A stretch of 13,440 nucleotides of DNA from Comamonadaceae bacterium. GTDB lineage: Bacteria > Pseudomonadota > Gammaproteobacteria > Burkholderiales > Burkholderiaceae_C. Made by a program: the position numbers and the translations under genes. This document shows, in pieces, positions 6,588-13,440 of this stretch (positions are counted from its first letter, which is position 1; the number at the start of each line of letters is the position of its first letter). The stretch spans positions 1 through 13,440 of the forward strand of contig CANCDA010000055.1 in NCBI GenBank assembly GCA_947374705.1. The letters run 5' to 3'. Under the pieces are notes generated by a model. It was not told the origin of the DNA. It saw nothing but the letters and a program-made list of their open reading frames with translations, and made no database searches.

Positions 6588-7325
6588 ATGCAAGCCGGTC
6601 CAAGCCCCATCACTCGCTACCTCAAGGCGCTACCCATCGCCCTGCTACTGGGCTGCGCCGCCTCTCCTCCTGCTCGATCCCCTGCCCCACCGACACCGAC
6701 AGCAGCAAAGCCCAGTCCCCCAGCCGATGAGCGCCTGCCACTGGAGGTGGATCGGCGCAATGGCAACTGCCATATCCGGCTCACCGGCGCGTTGACCGAC
6801 GACACCGCGCATGACTTGCGCTACGTCATGAGCGCACTAGAAAAAACAAATTGCCGCAGCAAGCGTGTGTTGATTGAATTGCAAAGTGGCCTTCAAAGTG
6901 GTTCGCTAGGCAGTGCCATCACGGTCGGGGCCATCATCAAGAACCGGGGTTACGACACGCAACTGCCACCCAGCACAACCTGCCTCACGCCCTGCATGCT
7001 GGTGTTTGCGGCCGGGCGTCAACGCCTGATGTTGCCATCATCTCCACCCACGCGCATAGGCTTCTCGCAAATCCCGCCTGACGCGGACTTCGGGCGTGGC
7101 GTGTGTGAAACCGAACTGCTGGCCCCCCAAGCCCAGACCCTGATCCGCTACCTGCGGGCTATGTTGCCGGTGACCACGGCCAATACCGTCTTTCAAAAAC
7201 TGAGTGCCGCCAATTGCCGCAGCACTGAGTACATTGGACCGGCTGAAGCCGAAGCCTTGGGCTTGGCTAATGCGCCTGATCCCAATTCACCCCCACCCCC
7301 ACTTCCGCCAACAAGGGCACTTTGA
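6588..7325 (+). CDS. Predicted lipoprotein with ClpP/crotonase-like fold (COG3904-like)
   Basis: I start this protein (245 residues) at the ATG at 6588 because it places a lipobox, LLGC with Cys23, after a short basic and hydrophobic segment. An earlier in-frame TTG at 6543 would add 15 residues. A proline-rich tether (26-47) follows, then a domain resembling periplasmic ClpP-fold proteins: a strand and helix with SGSLGSAITVGAIIKNRGYDTQL (104-126), CLTPCMLVFAAGRQRLM (132-148), RIGFSQ (156-161), and GPAEAEALGLANAP (217-230), which resembles the crotonase-type end. In the family as I know it the CxSxC serine and a His in the GxHQ position would be catalytic; here they are Thr134 and Ser160. It is probably an envelope protein without normal protease activity. 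There is no clear ribosome site. The last 59 bases overlap the end of polA on the other strand. Confidence 0.7.
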   Translation: MQAGPSPITRYLKALPIALLLGCAASPPARSPAPPTPTAAKPSPPADERLPLEVDRRNGNCHIRLTGALTDDTAHDLRYVMSALEKTNCRSKRVLIELQSGLQSGSLGSAITVGAIIKNRGYDTQLPPSTTCLTPCMLVFAAGRQRLMLPSSPPTRIGFSQIPPDADFGRGVCETELLAPQAQTLIRYLRAMLPVTTANTVFQKLSAANCRSTEYIGPAEAEALGLANAPDPNSPPPPLPPTRAL

Positions 7326-10131
7326 GCTGCGCCACCCCAGCCATCAGGCGCGGCACTTCATGGCGCACCCAGTCCACCTCGGCTTCGGGCACTTCAAACA
7401 CCAGTTCGTCATGCACCTGCATGATCATTTTGGTGCCGCGTTGTTCGGCATCCAGCACCTGCTGCACCTTCACCATGCTGAGCTTGATGAGGTCGGCCGC
7501 CGTGCCCTGCATGGGGGCGTTGATGGCAGCGCGCTCAGCCCCGGCACGGCGCTGGCCGTTGGGTGAATTGATCTCGGGCAGGTAGAGGCGGCGGCCAAAC
7601 ACGGTTTCCACATAGCCTTGCTCTTTGGCCAGGCGGCGCGTGTCGTCCATGTAGTGGCGCACGCCGGGGTAGCGGTCAAAGTAGCGGGCGATGTAGTTTT
7701 TGGCGGCGGTGTTGTCGATGTTCAAGGCGCGCGCCAGACCATAGGCGCTCATGCCGTAGATCAGACCAAAGTTGATGACCTTGGCGTAGCGGCGCTGCTC
7801 GCTGCTGACCTCGGCGGTGGTGATGCTGAATATTTCTGCGGCGGTGGCGCGGTGCACGTCCATGCCGTCATGAAAGGCCAGCAGCAAGGCCGCGTCGCCA
7901 CTGATGTGGGCCATGATGCGCAGCTCGATTTGGCTGTAATCGGCACTGGCAATCAGGCAGCCCGGCGGGGCGACAAAAGCCTCGCGCACGCGGCGGCCCT
8001 CGGGCGTGCGGATGGGGATGTTTTGCAGGTTGGGGTCGTTGCTGCTCAAGCGCCCGGTCACGGCCACGGCTTGCGCGTAGTGGGTATGCACGCGGCCCGT
8101 GCGCGGGTGGGCCAATTGCGCGAGCTTGTCGGTGTAGGTGCCCTTGAGCTTGGCCAGGCCGCGGTGCTCCAAAATTTTGGCGGGCAGAGGGAAATCTTCG
8201 GCCAGTTTCTCCAGCACTTCTTCGTCGGTACTGGGGGCGCCGGTGGCGGTCTTCTTCACCACCGGCAAGCCGAGTTTGGTAAAGAAAATTTCGCCAATCT
8301 GCTTGGGGCTGCTCAGGTTGAAGGGTTGACCCGCCAGTTCGTGCGCCTCGGTTTCCAATTGCAAAATGCGCTGCCCTAGCTGGTGGCTCTGCGCGGCCAG
8401 GGTAGGCGCGTCAATCAACACGCCGTTGCGCTCGATGCGGTACAGGGCTTCGCTGCTGGCAATCTCCAGCTCGTAGATGAAGCGCAGCTTGTCGTTGGCT
8501 TGGAGTTGCGGCCACAACGCAAGATGCACGTCCAGCGTCTGGTCGGAGTCTTCACACGAGTATTCAGCCGCTTTGGCCACATCGACCTGGCTGAAGGAAA
8601 TCTGGTTCACGCCCTTGCCACACAGGTCTTCATAGCTGATGCCGCTGCGTCCCAAATGTCGCTCGGCTAGGCTGGACAGGCCGTGGGGTTTGTGCACTTC
8701 CAGCACGTAGCTTTGCAACATGGTGTCGTGCGCGTAGCCTTGCACCTCCACGCCATGGTTGGCAAACACGTGGCGGTCATATTTGACATGCTGACCCAGT
8801 TTCTGGTGCGCCGGGTTTTCCAGCCAGGGTTTGAGTCGTGCCAGCACCTCGTCACGCGGCAACTGGGCCGGTGCGTCGGGGTAGTCGTGCGTAAGCGGGA
8901 TGTAGGCCGCCTCACCCGGCGTGACGCTGAAAGACAGGCCGACGATCTCGGCGCGCATCTCGTCGAGCGAGGTGGTCTCGGTGTCCACGGCCACCAGCTC
9001 AGCGGCTTCGATGCGGGCCAGCCAGGTGTTGAAGGCGTCCCAGGTGAAGACGGTGTCGTAGGCGACGGTGCTCACGGGTGAAGGCGTGGGGGAGATAGAG
9101 GCCACGGGTGCATCCGCTGCGACAAGCGCTTCGGGTTCGTCGAACAGGCCGGGCTCGCGTGGGGTCATCGCCCGTTCGGGCTGGGGTTTAGGCGTTTCGA
9201 TTTGCGGGGCGCTGGCGACCTGCGCCTCCAGCGTTCGTGCCAACCCCTTAAAGCCGTACTTTTCGTAAAAGGTTTTCAACGCCGTGGTCTCGGGCGCGCC
9301 CGTACTGAGTGAGCGCAGAGAAGGCAGCTCCGGCACCCAGCCGTTCAAATCACAATCCGTCTTGATCGTCACCAGACTACGGCCTGTGGGTAGCCAGTCC
9401 AACGCGGCGCGCAGATTCTGCCCCACCACGCCCTTGATCTGGCCCGCATTGGCCACCAAGGCGTCAAGCGTGCCGTACTCTTGCAGCCACTTCACCGCTG
9501 TCTTGGGGCCCACTTTGGCCACGCCGGGCACGTTGTCCACCGTGTCGCCCACCAGGGTTTGGTAGTCGATCATGCGCTCGGGCGGCACGCCAAATTCGGC
9601 CGTTACCCCGGCCACGTCGCGCCGCTTGCCGTTCATGGTGTCGATGATGGTGATGTGCGAGTTGACCAGTTGCGCCAGGTCTTTGTCGCCACTGCTCACG
9701 ATCACCTCTATGCCCTGGCGCGCGGCGGTCGCGGCCAGTGTGCCGATGACGTCGTCCGCCTCCACACCCGGCACGTCCAGCACCGGCCAGCCCATCAAGC
9801 GCACCACCTCGTGGATCGGCTCGATCTGCGCACGTAAATCGTCCGGCATGGGGCTACGGTGCTGCTTGTATTCGGGGTAGATGGCGTCGCGGAAGGTCGG
9901 GCCTTTGGCGTCAAACACGCAGGCCAGGTAGTCGGCAGGGTAATCCTTGCGCAGGCTTTGCAGCATGTTGATGATGATGCGAATAGCCCCCGTTTTGTGC
10001 ACCGTACCATCGGGGAAAGTGACGCTCATCGAGTCGCCACCCGCAAAGAAGGCGCGGTACAGGTAGCTGGAGCCATCCACCAGAAGCAAAGTTGGGGTCG
10101 GCATGGAAGGGGGAATTGGGGTATCACTCAT
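7267..10131 (-). CDS. polA: DNA polymerase I
   Basis: The 954-residue enzyme replaces RNA primers and fills repair gaps. Domains in order: 5' nuclease (about 12-300; LLLVDGSSYLYRAFF, GVEADDVIG at 122-130 and SSGDKDL at 146-152), a Pro/Ala-rich linker (about 305-355), 3'-5' exonuclease (about 358-545; Asp383 and Glu385 in VDTETTS, Asp452, Asp528), and polymerase (about 560-954). Motif A is DYSQIELR from Asp731. Motif B runs from Arg780 through Lys784 and Phe788 to Tyr792, and motif C is HDE at 907-909. Proofreading therefore looks intact. The linker makes it slightly longer than the 928-residue E. coli enzyme. The ATG at 10131 lacks a Shine-Dalgarno; a second ATG (10104) is possible, but the promoter-like module next to 10131 favours the first. 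The gene is divergent from the DUF2782 gene. Confidence 0.97.
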   Translation of the reverse strand: MSDTPIPPSMPTPTLLLVDGSSYLYRAFFAGGDSMSVTFPDGTVHKTGAIRIIINMLQSLRKDYPADYLACVFDAKGPTFRDAIYPEYKQHRSPMPDDLRAQIEPIHEVVRLMGWPVLDVPGVEADDVIGTLAATAARQGIEVIVSSGDKDLAQLVNSHITIIDTMNGKRRDVAGVTAEFGVPPERMIDYQTLVGDTVDNVPGVAKVGPKTAVKWLQEYGTLDALVANAGQIKGVVGQNLRAALDWLPTGRSLVTIKTDCDLNGWVPELPSLRSLSTGAPETTALKTFYEKYGFKGLARTLEAQVASAPQIETPKPQPERAMTPREPGLFDEPEALVAADAPVASISPTPSPVSTVAYDTVFTWDAFNTWLARIEAAELVAVDTETTSLDEMRAEIVGLSFSVTPGEAAYIPLTHDYPDAPAQLPRDEVLARLKPWLENPAHQKLGQHVKYDRHVFANHGVEVQGYAHDTMLQSYVLEVHKPHGLSSLAERHLGRSGISYEDLCGKGVNQISFSQVDVAKAAEYSCEDSDQTLDVHLALWPQLQANDKLRFIYELEIASSEALYRIERNGVLIDAPTLAAQSHQLGQRILQLETEAHELAGQPFNLSSPKQIGEIFFTKLGLPVVKKTATGAPSTDEEVLEKLAEDFPLPAKILEHRGLAKLKGTYTDKLAQLAHPRTGRVHTHYAQAVAVTGRLSSNDPNLQNIPIRTPEGRRVREAFVAPPGCLIASADYSQIELRIMAHISGDAALLLAFHDGMDVHRATAAEIFSITTAEVSSEQRRYAKVINFGLIYGMSAYGLARALNIDNTAAKNYIARYFDRYPGVRHYMDDTRRLAKEQGYVETVFGRRLYLPEINSPNGQRRAGAERAAINAPMQGTAADLIKLSMVKVQQVLDAEQRGTKMIMQVHDELVFEVPEAEVDWVRHEVPRLMAGVAQLKVPLLAEVGVGVNWDQAH

Positions 10132-10143
10132 GCGCGCATTGTG
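10129..10143 (-). promoter_or_regulatory. Candidate polA -10 and start module (possibly leaderless)
   Basis: Read on the minus strand this is CACAAT (4 of 6 to the -10 consensus), six bases, then the polA ATG. It mirrors the module before the DUF2782 gene (12 of 14 bases identical from ACAAT to ATG). There is no Shine-Dalgarno and no clear -35. Confidence 0.35.
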
Positions 10144-10146
10144 CCT

Positions 10147-10175
10147 GTGTTGCGCCTTGTGTTGCGGGTGTTGCG
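10147..10175. repeat. Three copies of GTGTTGCG in the polA/DUF2782 intergenic region
   Basis: Exact copies start at 10147, 10159 and 10168, all in the same orientation, 12 and 9 bases apart. They lie between the two divergent start modules, where a regulator could affect both genes. The protein that would bind is unknown, and the repeats might be chance in a GT-rich stretch. Confidence 0.6.
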
Positions 10176-10203
10176 CCCCTGTCAGGAAGCCTCGCTATGG
10201 TTC

Positions 10204-10218
10204 TACAATGCACCCATG
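10204..10218 (+). promoter_or_regulatory. Candidate DUF2782 -10 and start module (possibly leaderless)
   Basis: TACAAT (5 of 6 to the -10 consensus) at 10204-10209 is followed by six bases and the ATG at 10216, so transcription would begin at or next to the start codon. A weak -35, CTGTCA at 10179-10184, is 19 bases upstream. There is no Shine-Dalgarno at normal spacing. Confidence 0.45.
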
Positions 10219-10533
10219 CGCGTCGCTCACCTCATCCCTCCCCTACTAGCCCTCGCCCTGTGCGGCCAAGGCTTCACATGGGCTCAAGCCCCAAGCCCTG
10301 CGGACAAGTCCGAGCAGACCATTGAACGCATTCACCATGAAGACAAAGGCTCGCGCATTGACGAGCTACGCGTGGGGGGTGAAACCAAAAGCATCACCGT
10401 CACCCCCAAAGGCAATATGCCCTCCTACGACATCAAGCCTGAGAATGGCAATCGCTCCCCCACCGCCAACAACCGGGACGGCACCACCACCGGCTCCAGT
10501 GGCAGCAGCGGCTGGAAGGTCTTGGGGTTTTAA
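10216..10533 (+). CDS. DUF2782 family protein, exported
   Basis: A 105-residue protein of unknown function, placed in DUF2782 from the segment IERIHHEDKGSRIDELRVGG followed by SITVTPKGNMPSYDIKP, and from the short WKVLGF end that the family shares. It begins with a signal peptide (MRVAHLIPPLLALALCGQGF, likely cut after TWAQA), so it should be periplasmic; Cys16 is not in a convincing lipobox. The region before the end is rich in Ser, Gly, Thr and Asn and looks disordered. The reading frame stays open upstream to 9859, but that part is antisense to polA, and the signal peptide fixes the start at 10216. thrB begins 4 bases after the stop, and its likely ribosome site lies within this gene. The order polA-DUF2782-thrB is typical of Burkholderiales. 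Confidence 0.85.
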   Translation: MRVAHLIPPLLALALCGQGFTWAQAPSPADKSEQTIERIHHEDKGSRIDELRVGGETKSITVTPKGNMPSYDIKPENGNRSPTANNRDGTTTGSSGSSGWKVLGF

Positions 10534-10536
10534 TTC

Positions 10537-11538
10537 ATGGCGGTTTACACGGAAGTCTCATTCGATGAGGCCAGCGCCCTGCTGCACACCCTGAAGCTGG
10601 GTACGCTGCAAGACATGCAAGGCTGCTCGGGCGGCATCGAAAACACCAATTACTTTGTCACTACCGACCAGGGGCCTTACGTGCTCACCCTGTTCGAGCG
10701 GCTGAGCTTTACGCAGTTGCCCTTCTACTTGCACTTCATGAAGCACCTGGCCTTGCGCGGCATCCCCGCGCCTGACCCGGCGGCTGACCGGGATGGCGAC
10801 ATCCTGCACGCGCTCAAGGGCAAACCCGCCGCCGTGGTCAACCGCCTGCGTGGCAAAAGCGAACTCTCGCCTACCCCTGCCCACTGCACCGCAGTAGGCG
10901 ACATGCTGGCCCAAATGCATTTGGCCGCGCGTGATTTCGACCGCGCGCAGCCTAATCTGCGGGGTCTGGATTGGTGGAACGAGACCGTGCCGGTGGTGAT
11001 GCCTTTTCTAGACCCCGATCAGGCCGCGCTGATTCGCAGTGAGCTGGCTTATCAAAACCATGTGGCCGCCTCCTCCGCTTTCGCCGCGCTGCCACGCGGC
11101 CCTATCCACGCCGATTTGTTTCGTGACAACGTGATGTTTGACCGCGAGCCCGACGCACAAGGCCGCCCCGTGCTCACAGGCTTCTTCGACTTCTATTTCG
11201 CTGGCGTGGACGCGTGGGCTTTTGACTTGGCGGTGTGCCTGAACGACTGGTGCCTTGACCTGGCCTCTGGCGTCATGGACGAAGCCCGCACCACCGCGTT
11301 CTTGCAAGCCTACACGGCGGTTCGCCCCCTGTCTGCGGCCGAGCGCGAATTGCTGCCCGCCCTGCTACGCGCCGGGGCCCTGCGTTTTTGGCTCTCGCGC
11401 CTATGGGACTTGCACTTGCCGCGCGAGGCCGCCGTGTTGCAAGCCCACGACCCGGCCCATTTCGAGCGGATATTGCGCCAGCGCATTGCGCACCCGATTG
11501 AGTTGACGACCCACTTGAGCCATGATGCCTTCCATTGA
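10537..11538 (+). CDS. thrB: Homoserine kinase, phosphotransferase (protein kinase-like) fold
   Basis: The 333-residue enzyme phosphorylates homoserine with ATP, the step before threonine synthase. It belongs to the APH-like ThrB type found in many proteobacteria, not the GHMP type of E. coli. Evidence is the N-terminal GCSGGIENTNYFV loop (29-41) and YVLTLFERL strand (48-56), then the kinase motif HADLFRDN (191-198) with catalytic Asp193 and Asn198, and FFDFYFAGVDAWAFDLAVCLNDW (216-238) with the metal-binding Asp218. GGGG at 10524-10527, inside the end of the DUF2782 gene, is the likely ribosome site. The downstream membrane-protein gene starts within its last 17 bases, if that gene's earliest ATG is used. 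No other threonine gene is in the window. Confidence 0.95.
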   Translation: MAVYTEVSFDEASALLHTLKLGTLQDMQGCSGGIENTNYFVTTDQGPYVLTLFERLSFTQLPFYLHFMKHLALRGIPAPDPAADRDGDILHALKGKPAAVVNRLRGKSELSPTPAHCTAVGDMLAQMHLAARDFDRAQPNLRGLDWWNETVPVVMPFLDPDQAALIRSELAYQNHVAASSAFAALPRGPIHADLFRDNVMFDREPDAQGRPVLTGFFDFYFAGVDAWAFDLAVCLNDWCLDLASGVMDEARTTAFLQAYTAVRPLSAAERELLPALLRAGALRFWLSRLWDLHLPREAAVLQAHDPAHFERILRQRIAHPIELTTHLSHDAFH

Positions 11539-12346
11539 CACCCCACTGCCCGCCATGCGGCTCAATATCGTCGCGGCTCGCACGGGCGTGCTGTGGGTCA
11601 AGCAAGGCTTGAGAACATTTTTCAAGCAGCCATTGGCCCTCTCGGGGCTGTTCTTGATGTTCATCATTACGGTGTCTTTAGGCAGCCTTATTCCCTACCT
11701 GGGCAACGTCTTGGCGCTGGCGGTTTTACCGGCGGCCACACTCGGGCTGATGGCTGCCACGCGTGAAGCCGAGCAAGGCAAATTTCCAATGCCTCTGATG
11801 CTGATCAGCGCATTTCGCGCAGGCCAGCAACAGACGCGTGCCATGTGGATTTTGGGTGCGATTTATGCGCTGGGTTTTCTGGTTGTGTTGGGCGTCTCAG
11901 CCCTGCTCGACGGAGGACAGTTCGCTCGCCTTTATTTGGTCGGTGGCAGCCTGTCACCCGAATTAATTCAGTCCACTGAATTTCAATGGGCCCTCTATGC
12001 CGCCATGGCCGTTTACATGCCCCTGTCGTTATTGTTTTGGCATGCCCCGGCCCTGGTGCACTGGCACGGCATTTCCCCGCTTAAAAGTTTGTTTTTCAGC
12101 GCCGTGGCTTGTTTGAAAAATTTTGGGGCCATGACCGTTTTTAGCTTGACCTGGTTAGGCTTGTTTTTGGGCGTTGGCGTCCTGCTCATCGTGATCTCGG
12201 CCCTGCTGGGCCAGCCGGAGCTGATGGGCGTGTTGATGTTGCCCACCACGATGCTGCTCGGCAGCATGTTCTTCACCTCGATTTACTTCACCTTCCGCGA
12301 CAGCTTTTCAGCACAAAGCGAACCACCGCAAGAGACAAAGGCCTGA
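11522..12346 (+). CDS. BPSS1780 family membrane protein
   Basis: The 274-residue inner-membrane protein has unknown function. I place it in the BPSS1780 family from the opening MRLNIVAARTGVLWVKQGLRTFFKQPLAL and the WHAPALVHWHGISPLKSLFFS motif (173-193). About six hydrophobic segments are visible, near 38-59, 62-79, 108-129, 157-173, 201-226 and 233-252. The start is uncertain: the ATG at 11522 overlaps thrB by 17 bases, while the ATG at 11555 (residue 12) gives the N-terminus typical of the family and removes the overlap. Neither has a strong Shine-Dalgarno. It is the last gene of the DUF2782-thrB cluster and converges on the HPF-like gene with a gap of 32 bases and no clear terminator. Confidence 0.85.
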   Translation: MMPSIDTPLPAMRLNIVAARTGVLWVKQGLRTFFKQPLALSGLFLMFIITVSLGSLIPYLGNVLALAVLPAATLGLMAATREAEQGKFPMPLMLISAFRAGQQQTRAMWILGAIYALGFLVVLGVSALLDGGQFARLYLVGGSLSPELIQSTEFQWALYAAMAVYMPLSLLFWHAPALVHWHGISPLKSLFFSAVACLKNFGAMTVFSLTWLGLFLGVGVLLIVISALLGQPELMGVLMLPTTMLLGSMFFTSIYFTFRDSFSAQSEPPQETKA

Positions 12347-12378
12347 GAATCGGCCTCTGAATCCCCAAGCCGCCTCAA

Positions 12379-12735
12379 CTACGGCTGATCCAGCACACCG
12401 GCATCAGCAATCGATTCGTGGTTGCGGTGCGCTCTGAGCTTGCCCAACGTTTTGTCCAGCGCATTGCGCAGCTTGTCACTCGCCCCTCTGAAAGCCGCGT
12501 CCTGTGTGGGTGCGTGATGACTCACCGCAACAGGCCCCTGGTGCGCCAGGCGTGCTTCCATCGTGCACCGGGTTTCACCCCCCGCCTTGCTGGCTGCTTC
12601 GTGGCTCAAATGCACCTCCACGCGCGTGAGATCGTTTTTGAAGTGGCTCAGCGTACTTAGAAGTTCAGCCTCGGCCCACCGCGCCAAAGTCTCCTTGTTT
12701 TCAATGCCGTTGCTGGTGTTGACTTGAATCTGCAT
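12379..12735 (-). CDS. HPF/RaiA-family ribosome-associated protein
   Basis: The 118-residue protein resembles the short hibernation-factor family, which binds the 30S subunit in slow growth. Evidence is the MQIQVNTSNGIENKETLARWA start, the HFKNDLTRVEVHLSHE strand (31-46), the RCTMEARLAHQGPVAVSH strand pair (56-73) and the AFRGASDKLRNALDKTLGKLRAH helix (81-103), matching the beta-alpha-beta3-alpha layout. It is a divergent member, so a ribosome role is inferred rather than shown. I chose the ATG at 12735 because a perfect AGGAGG lies eight bases upstream (12744-12749 on the minus strand); the frame stays open to 12780, but that extension would encode the ribosome site. The gene is divergent from the amidohydrolase gene, with a dyad between them. 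Confidence 0.85.
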   Translation of the reverse strand: MQIQVNTSNGIENKETLARWAEAELLSTLSHFKNDLTRVEVHLSHEAASKAGGETRCTMEARLAHQGPVAVSHHAPTQDAAFRGASDKLRNALDKTLGKLRAHRNHESIADAGVLDQP

Positions 12736-12791
12736 AGCGCTTTCCTCCTGGGTAATGTGGCTTGCCGCCCAAGGCGACAATCACCGGCTCG

Positions 12792-12824
12792 ATTTTGAAC
12801 CCAATTCAGGCCATGGTTCAAAAT
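12792..12824. promoter_or_regulatory. 33-base dyad with promoter-like elements on both strands
   Basis: ATTTTGAACC (12792-12801) and GGTTCAAAAT (12815-12824) are perfect inverted repeats separated by 13 bases. Because of the symmetry each strand shows TTGAAC, an 18-base spacer and CAAAAT (4 of 6 matches at both boxes). The minus-strand copy would start the HPF-like transcript near 12785, and the plus-strand copy could serve the amidohydrolase. It could equally be an operator. Confidence 0.5.
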
Positions 12825-12931
12825 AATCACCTCATCTCATATTTGCAGCCAGTGATACAGTGGTCGCCCTGACTTGAGCCCTACCCGATCTCTCGTCCTA
12901 ACCGGCATCCCCTCACTGTCCAAAATCCAAC

Positions 12932-13440
12932 ATGTCATTGCCCCCGTCATTACCCATCGTCGATATCCACAACCACATCATCGCGGATGATGCCACCCGC
13001 TTCCCCCTGGCCCCCATGGGCGGCAAGCAGTCGGACTGGTCCAAAGAGCGCCCGGTCAGCGCCCAAGGCATGTTGGATGCGATGGCGGACGCGGGTGTGG
13101 CCAAGTCCGTGCTGGTGCAGGCCTCCACCTGCTACGGCCATGACAACAGCTACGTGGTGGACGCCGTGCGGGCGCACCCCCAACAGTTTGTCGGCGTGTA
13201 CTCGGTGGATCTGCTGGCAGACAACGCGCTGGAGCGCATTCGCCATTGGCGTGATGCGGGCTTGAGTGGGCTGCGCGTCTTCATCGCGGGGCACACCGCC
13301 GCTGACCACAGCGTGCGGCTGGACGACCCGCGCGCCTTCCCGGCCTGGGCTTACATCAGCGAACAGCGCATTCCCATTTGCGTACAAATCCGCGCCGATG
13401 GCCTGCCCCAGCTGGACGGCTTGCTGACCCGCTTTCCCGA
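12932..13440 (+). CDS. Amidohydrolase (metal-dependent TIM-barrel hydrolase), 5' part
   Basis: The frame opens at the ATG at 12932 and runs off the window after 169 codons. The product matches the amidohydrolase-2 family, TIM-barrel hydrolases and decarboxylases acting on cyclic or aromatic acids and lactones. The metal-binding start is visible as VDIHNH (Asp11, His13, His15). Further family-like segments are MLDAMADAGVAKSVLVQAST (47-66), HPQQFVGVYSVDL (82-94), ALERIRHWRDAGLSGLRVF and WAYISEQRIPICVQI, which follow the alternating strand-helix pattern of the barrel. The later metal ligands and catalytic Asp are beyond the window, and the substrate cannot be assigned. No Shine-Dalgarno is obvious. 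The gene is divergent from the HPF-like gene across 196 bases that contain the dyad. Confidence 0.87.
   Translation, partial: MSLPPSLPIVDIHNHIIADDATRFPLAPMGGKQSDWSKERPVSAQGMLDAMADAGVAKSVLVQASTCYGHDNSYVVDAVRAHPQQFVGVYSVDLLADNALERIRHWRDAGLSGLRVFIAGHTAADHSVRLDDPRAFPAWAYISEQRIPICVQIRADGLPQLDGLLTRFP

Noticed and set aside
7618..8379. Plus-strand open frame of 253 codons inside polA
   Set aside because: It lies wholly opposite the polymerase domain of polA with no ribosome site or recognisable motif, a normal consequence of GC-rich codon bias.
9859..10215. Upstream extension of the DUF2782 frame
   Set aside because: It is antisense to the start of polA, and the signal peptide and family similarity begin at 10216.
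12339..12356. AGGCC/GGCCT hairpin after the BPSS1780 gene as a terminator
   Set aside because: It has only five pairs, an eight-base loop and no T-run.
12736..12780. N-terminal extension of the HPF-like protein
   Set aside because: The AGGAGG ribosome site lies within it and points to the ATG at 12735, where family similarity begins.
1..13440. Mobile element, phage, CRISPR, toxin-antitoxin or defence system
   Set aside because: No transposase, integrase, spaced repeat array, nuclease-helicase set or paired small genes were found. The gene content is housekeeping and typical Burkholderiales core or near-core.

Overview
The window reads as an ordinary chromosomal segment of a betaproteobacterium, most likely order Burkholderiales, family Comamonadaceae (Rhodoferax/Polaromonas/Limnohabitans type). 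The evidence is high-GC coding sequence with familiar Burkholderiales neighbourhoods: rpsT next to a DUF3579 gene and argD-argF, polA divergent from a DUF2782 gene that leads into a kinase-fold thrB and a BPSS1780-family membrane protein. No RNA gene, insertion sequence, CRISPR array, phage gene or defence island is visible. Coding density is high, and no gap between genes exceeds about 215 bases.

Left part (1-3663): the 3' part of thiE (thiamine phosphate synthase), then rpsT (ribosomal protein S20) with its own likely promoter inside thiE. A bidirectional terminator separates rpsT from a convergent DUF3579 gene. After a 215-base intergenic region come argD and argF, 3 bases apart, which act in successive steps of arginine synthesis (N-acetylornithine production, then ornithine carbamoylation after deacetylation). 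A second bidirectional terminator follows argF. The argD leader holds an unexpected intrinsic terminator 23 bases ahead of the start codon.

Middle part (3688-7325): on the minus strand, an exported beta-class carbonic anhydrase and, upstream of it, a class A FAD monooxygenase. Divergent from these is a ModA-like periplasmic binding protein with no transporter partners, followed by a lipoprotein that looks like a ClpP/crotonase-fold protein with altered catalytic positions. The end of the lipoprotein gene overlaps the end of polA by 59 bases, tail to tail.

Right part (7267-13440): polA (full-length DNA polymerase I, proofreading residues intact) on the minus strand, divergent from a DUF2782-thrB-BPSS1780 cluster. 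The 84-base polA/DUF2782 gap has mirrored promoter-start modules that suggest leaderless transcripts, with three copies of an 8-base repeat between them. Next is a minus-strand HPF/RaiA-like gene with a perfect Shine-Dalgarno, then a divergent amidohydrolase running off the window. A 33-base dyad between these two genes could supply matching promoters or an operator on both strands.

I see no convincing novel multi-gene system. The most interesting points are regulatory: the argD leader terminator, the two symmetric divergent promoter regions, and the degenerate ClpP-fold lipoprotein.
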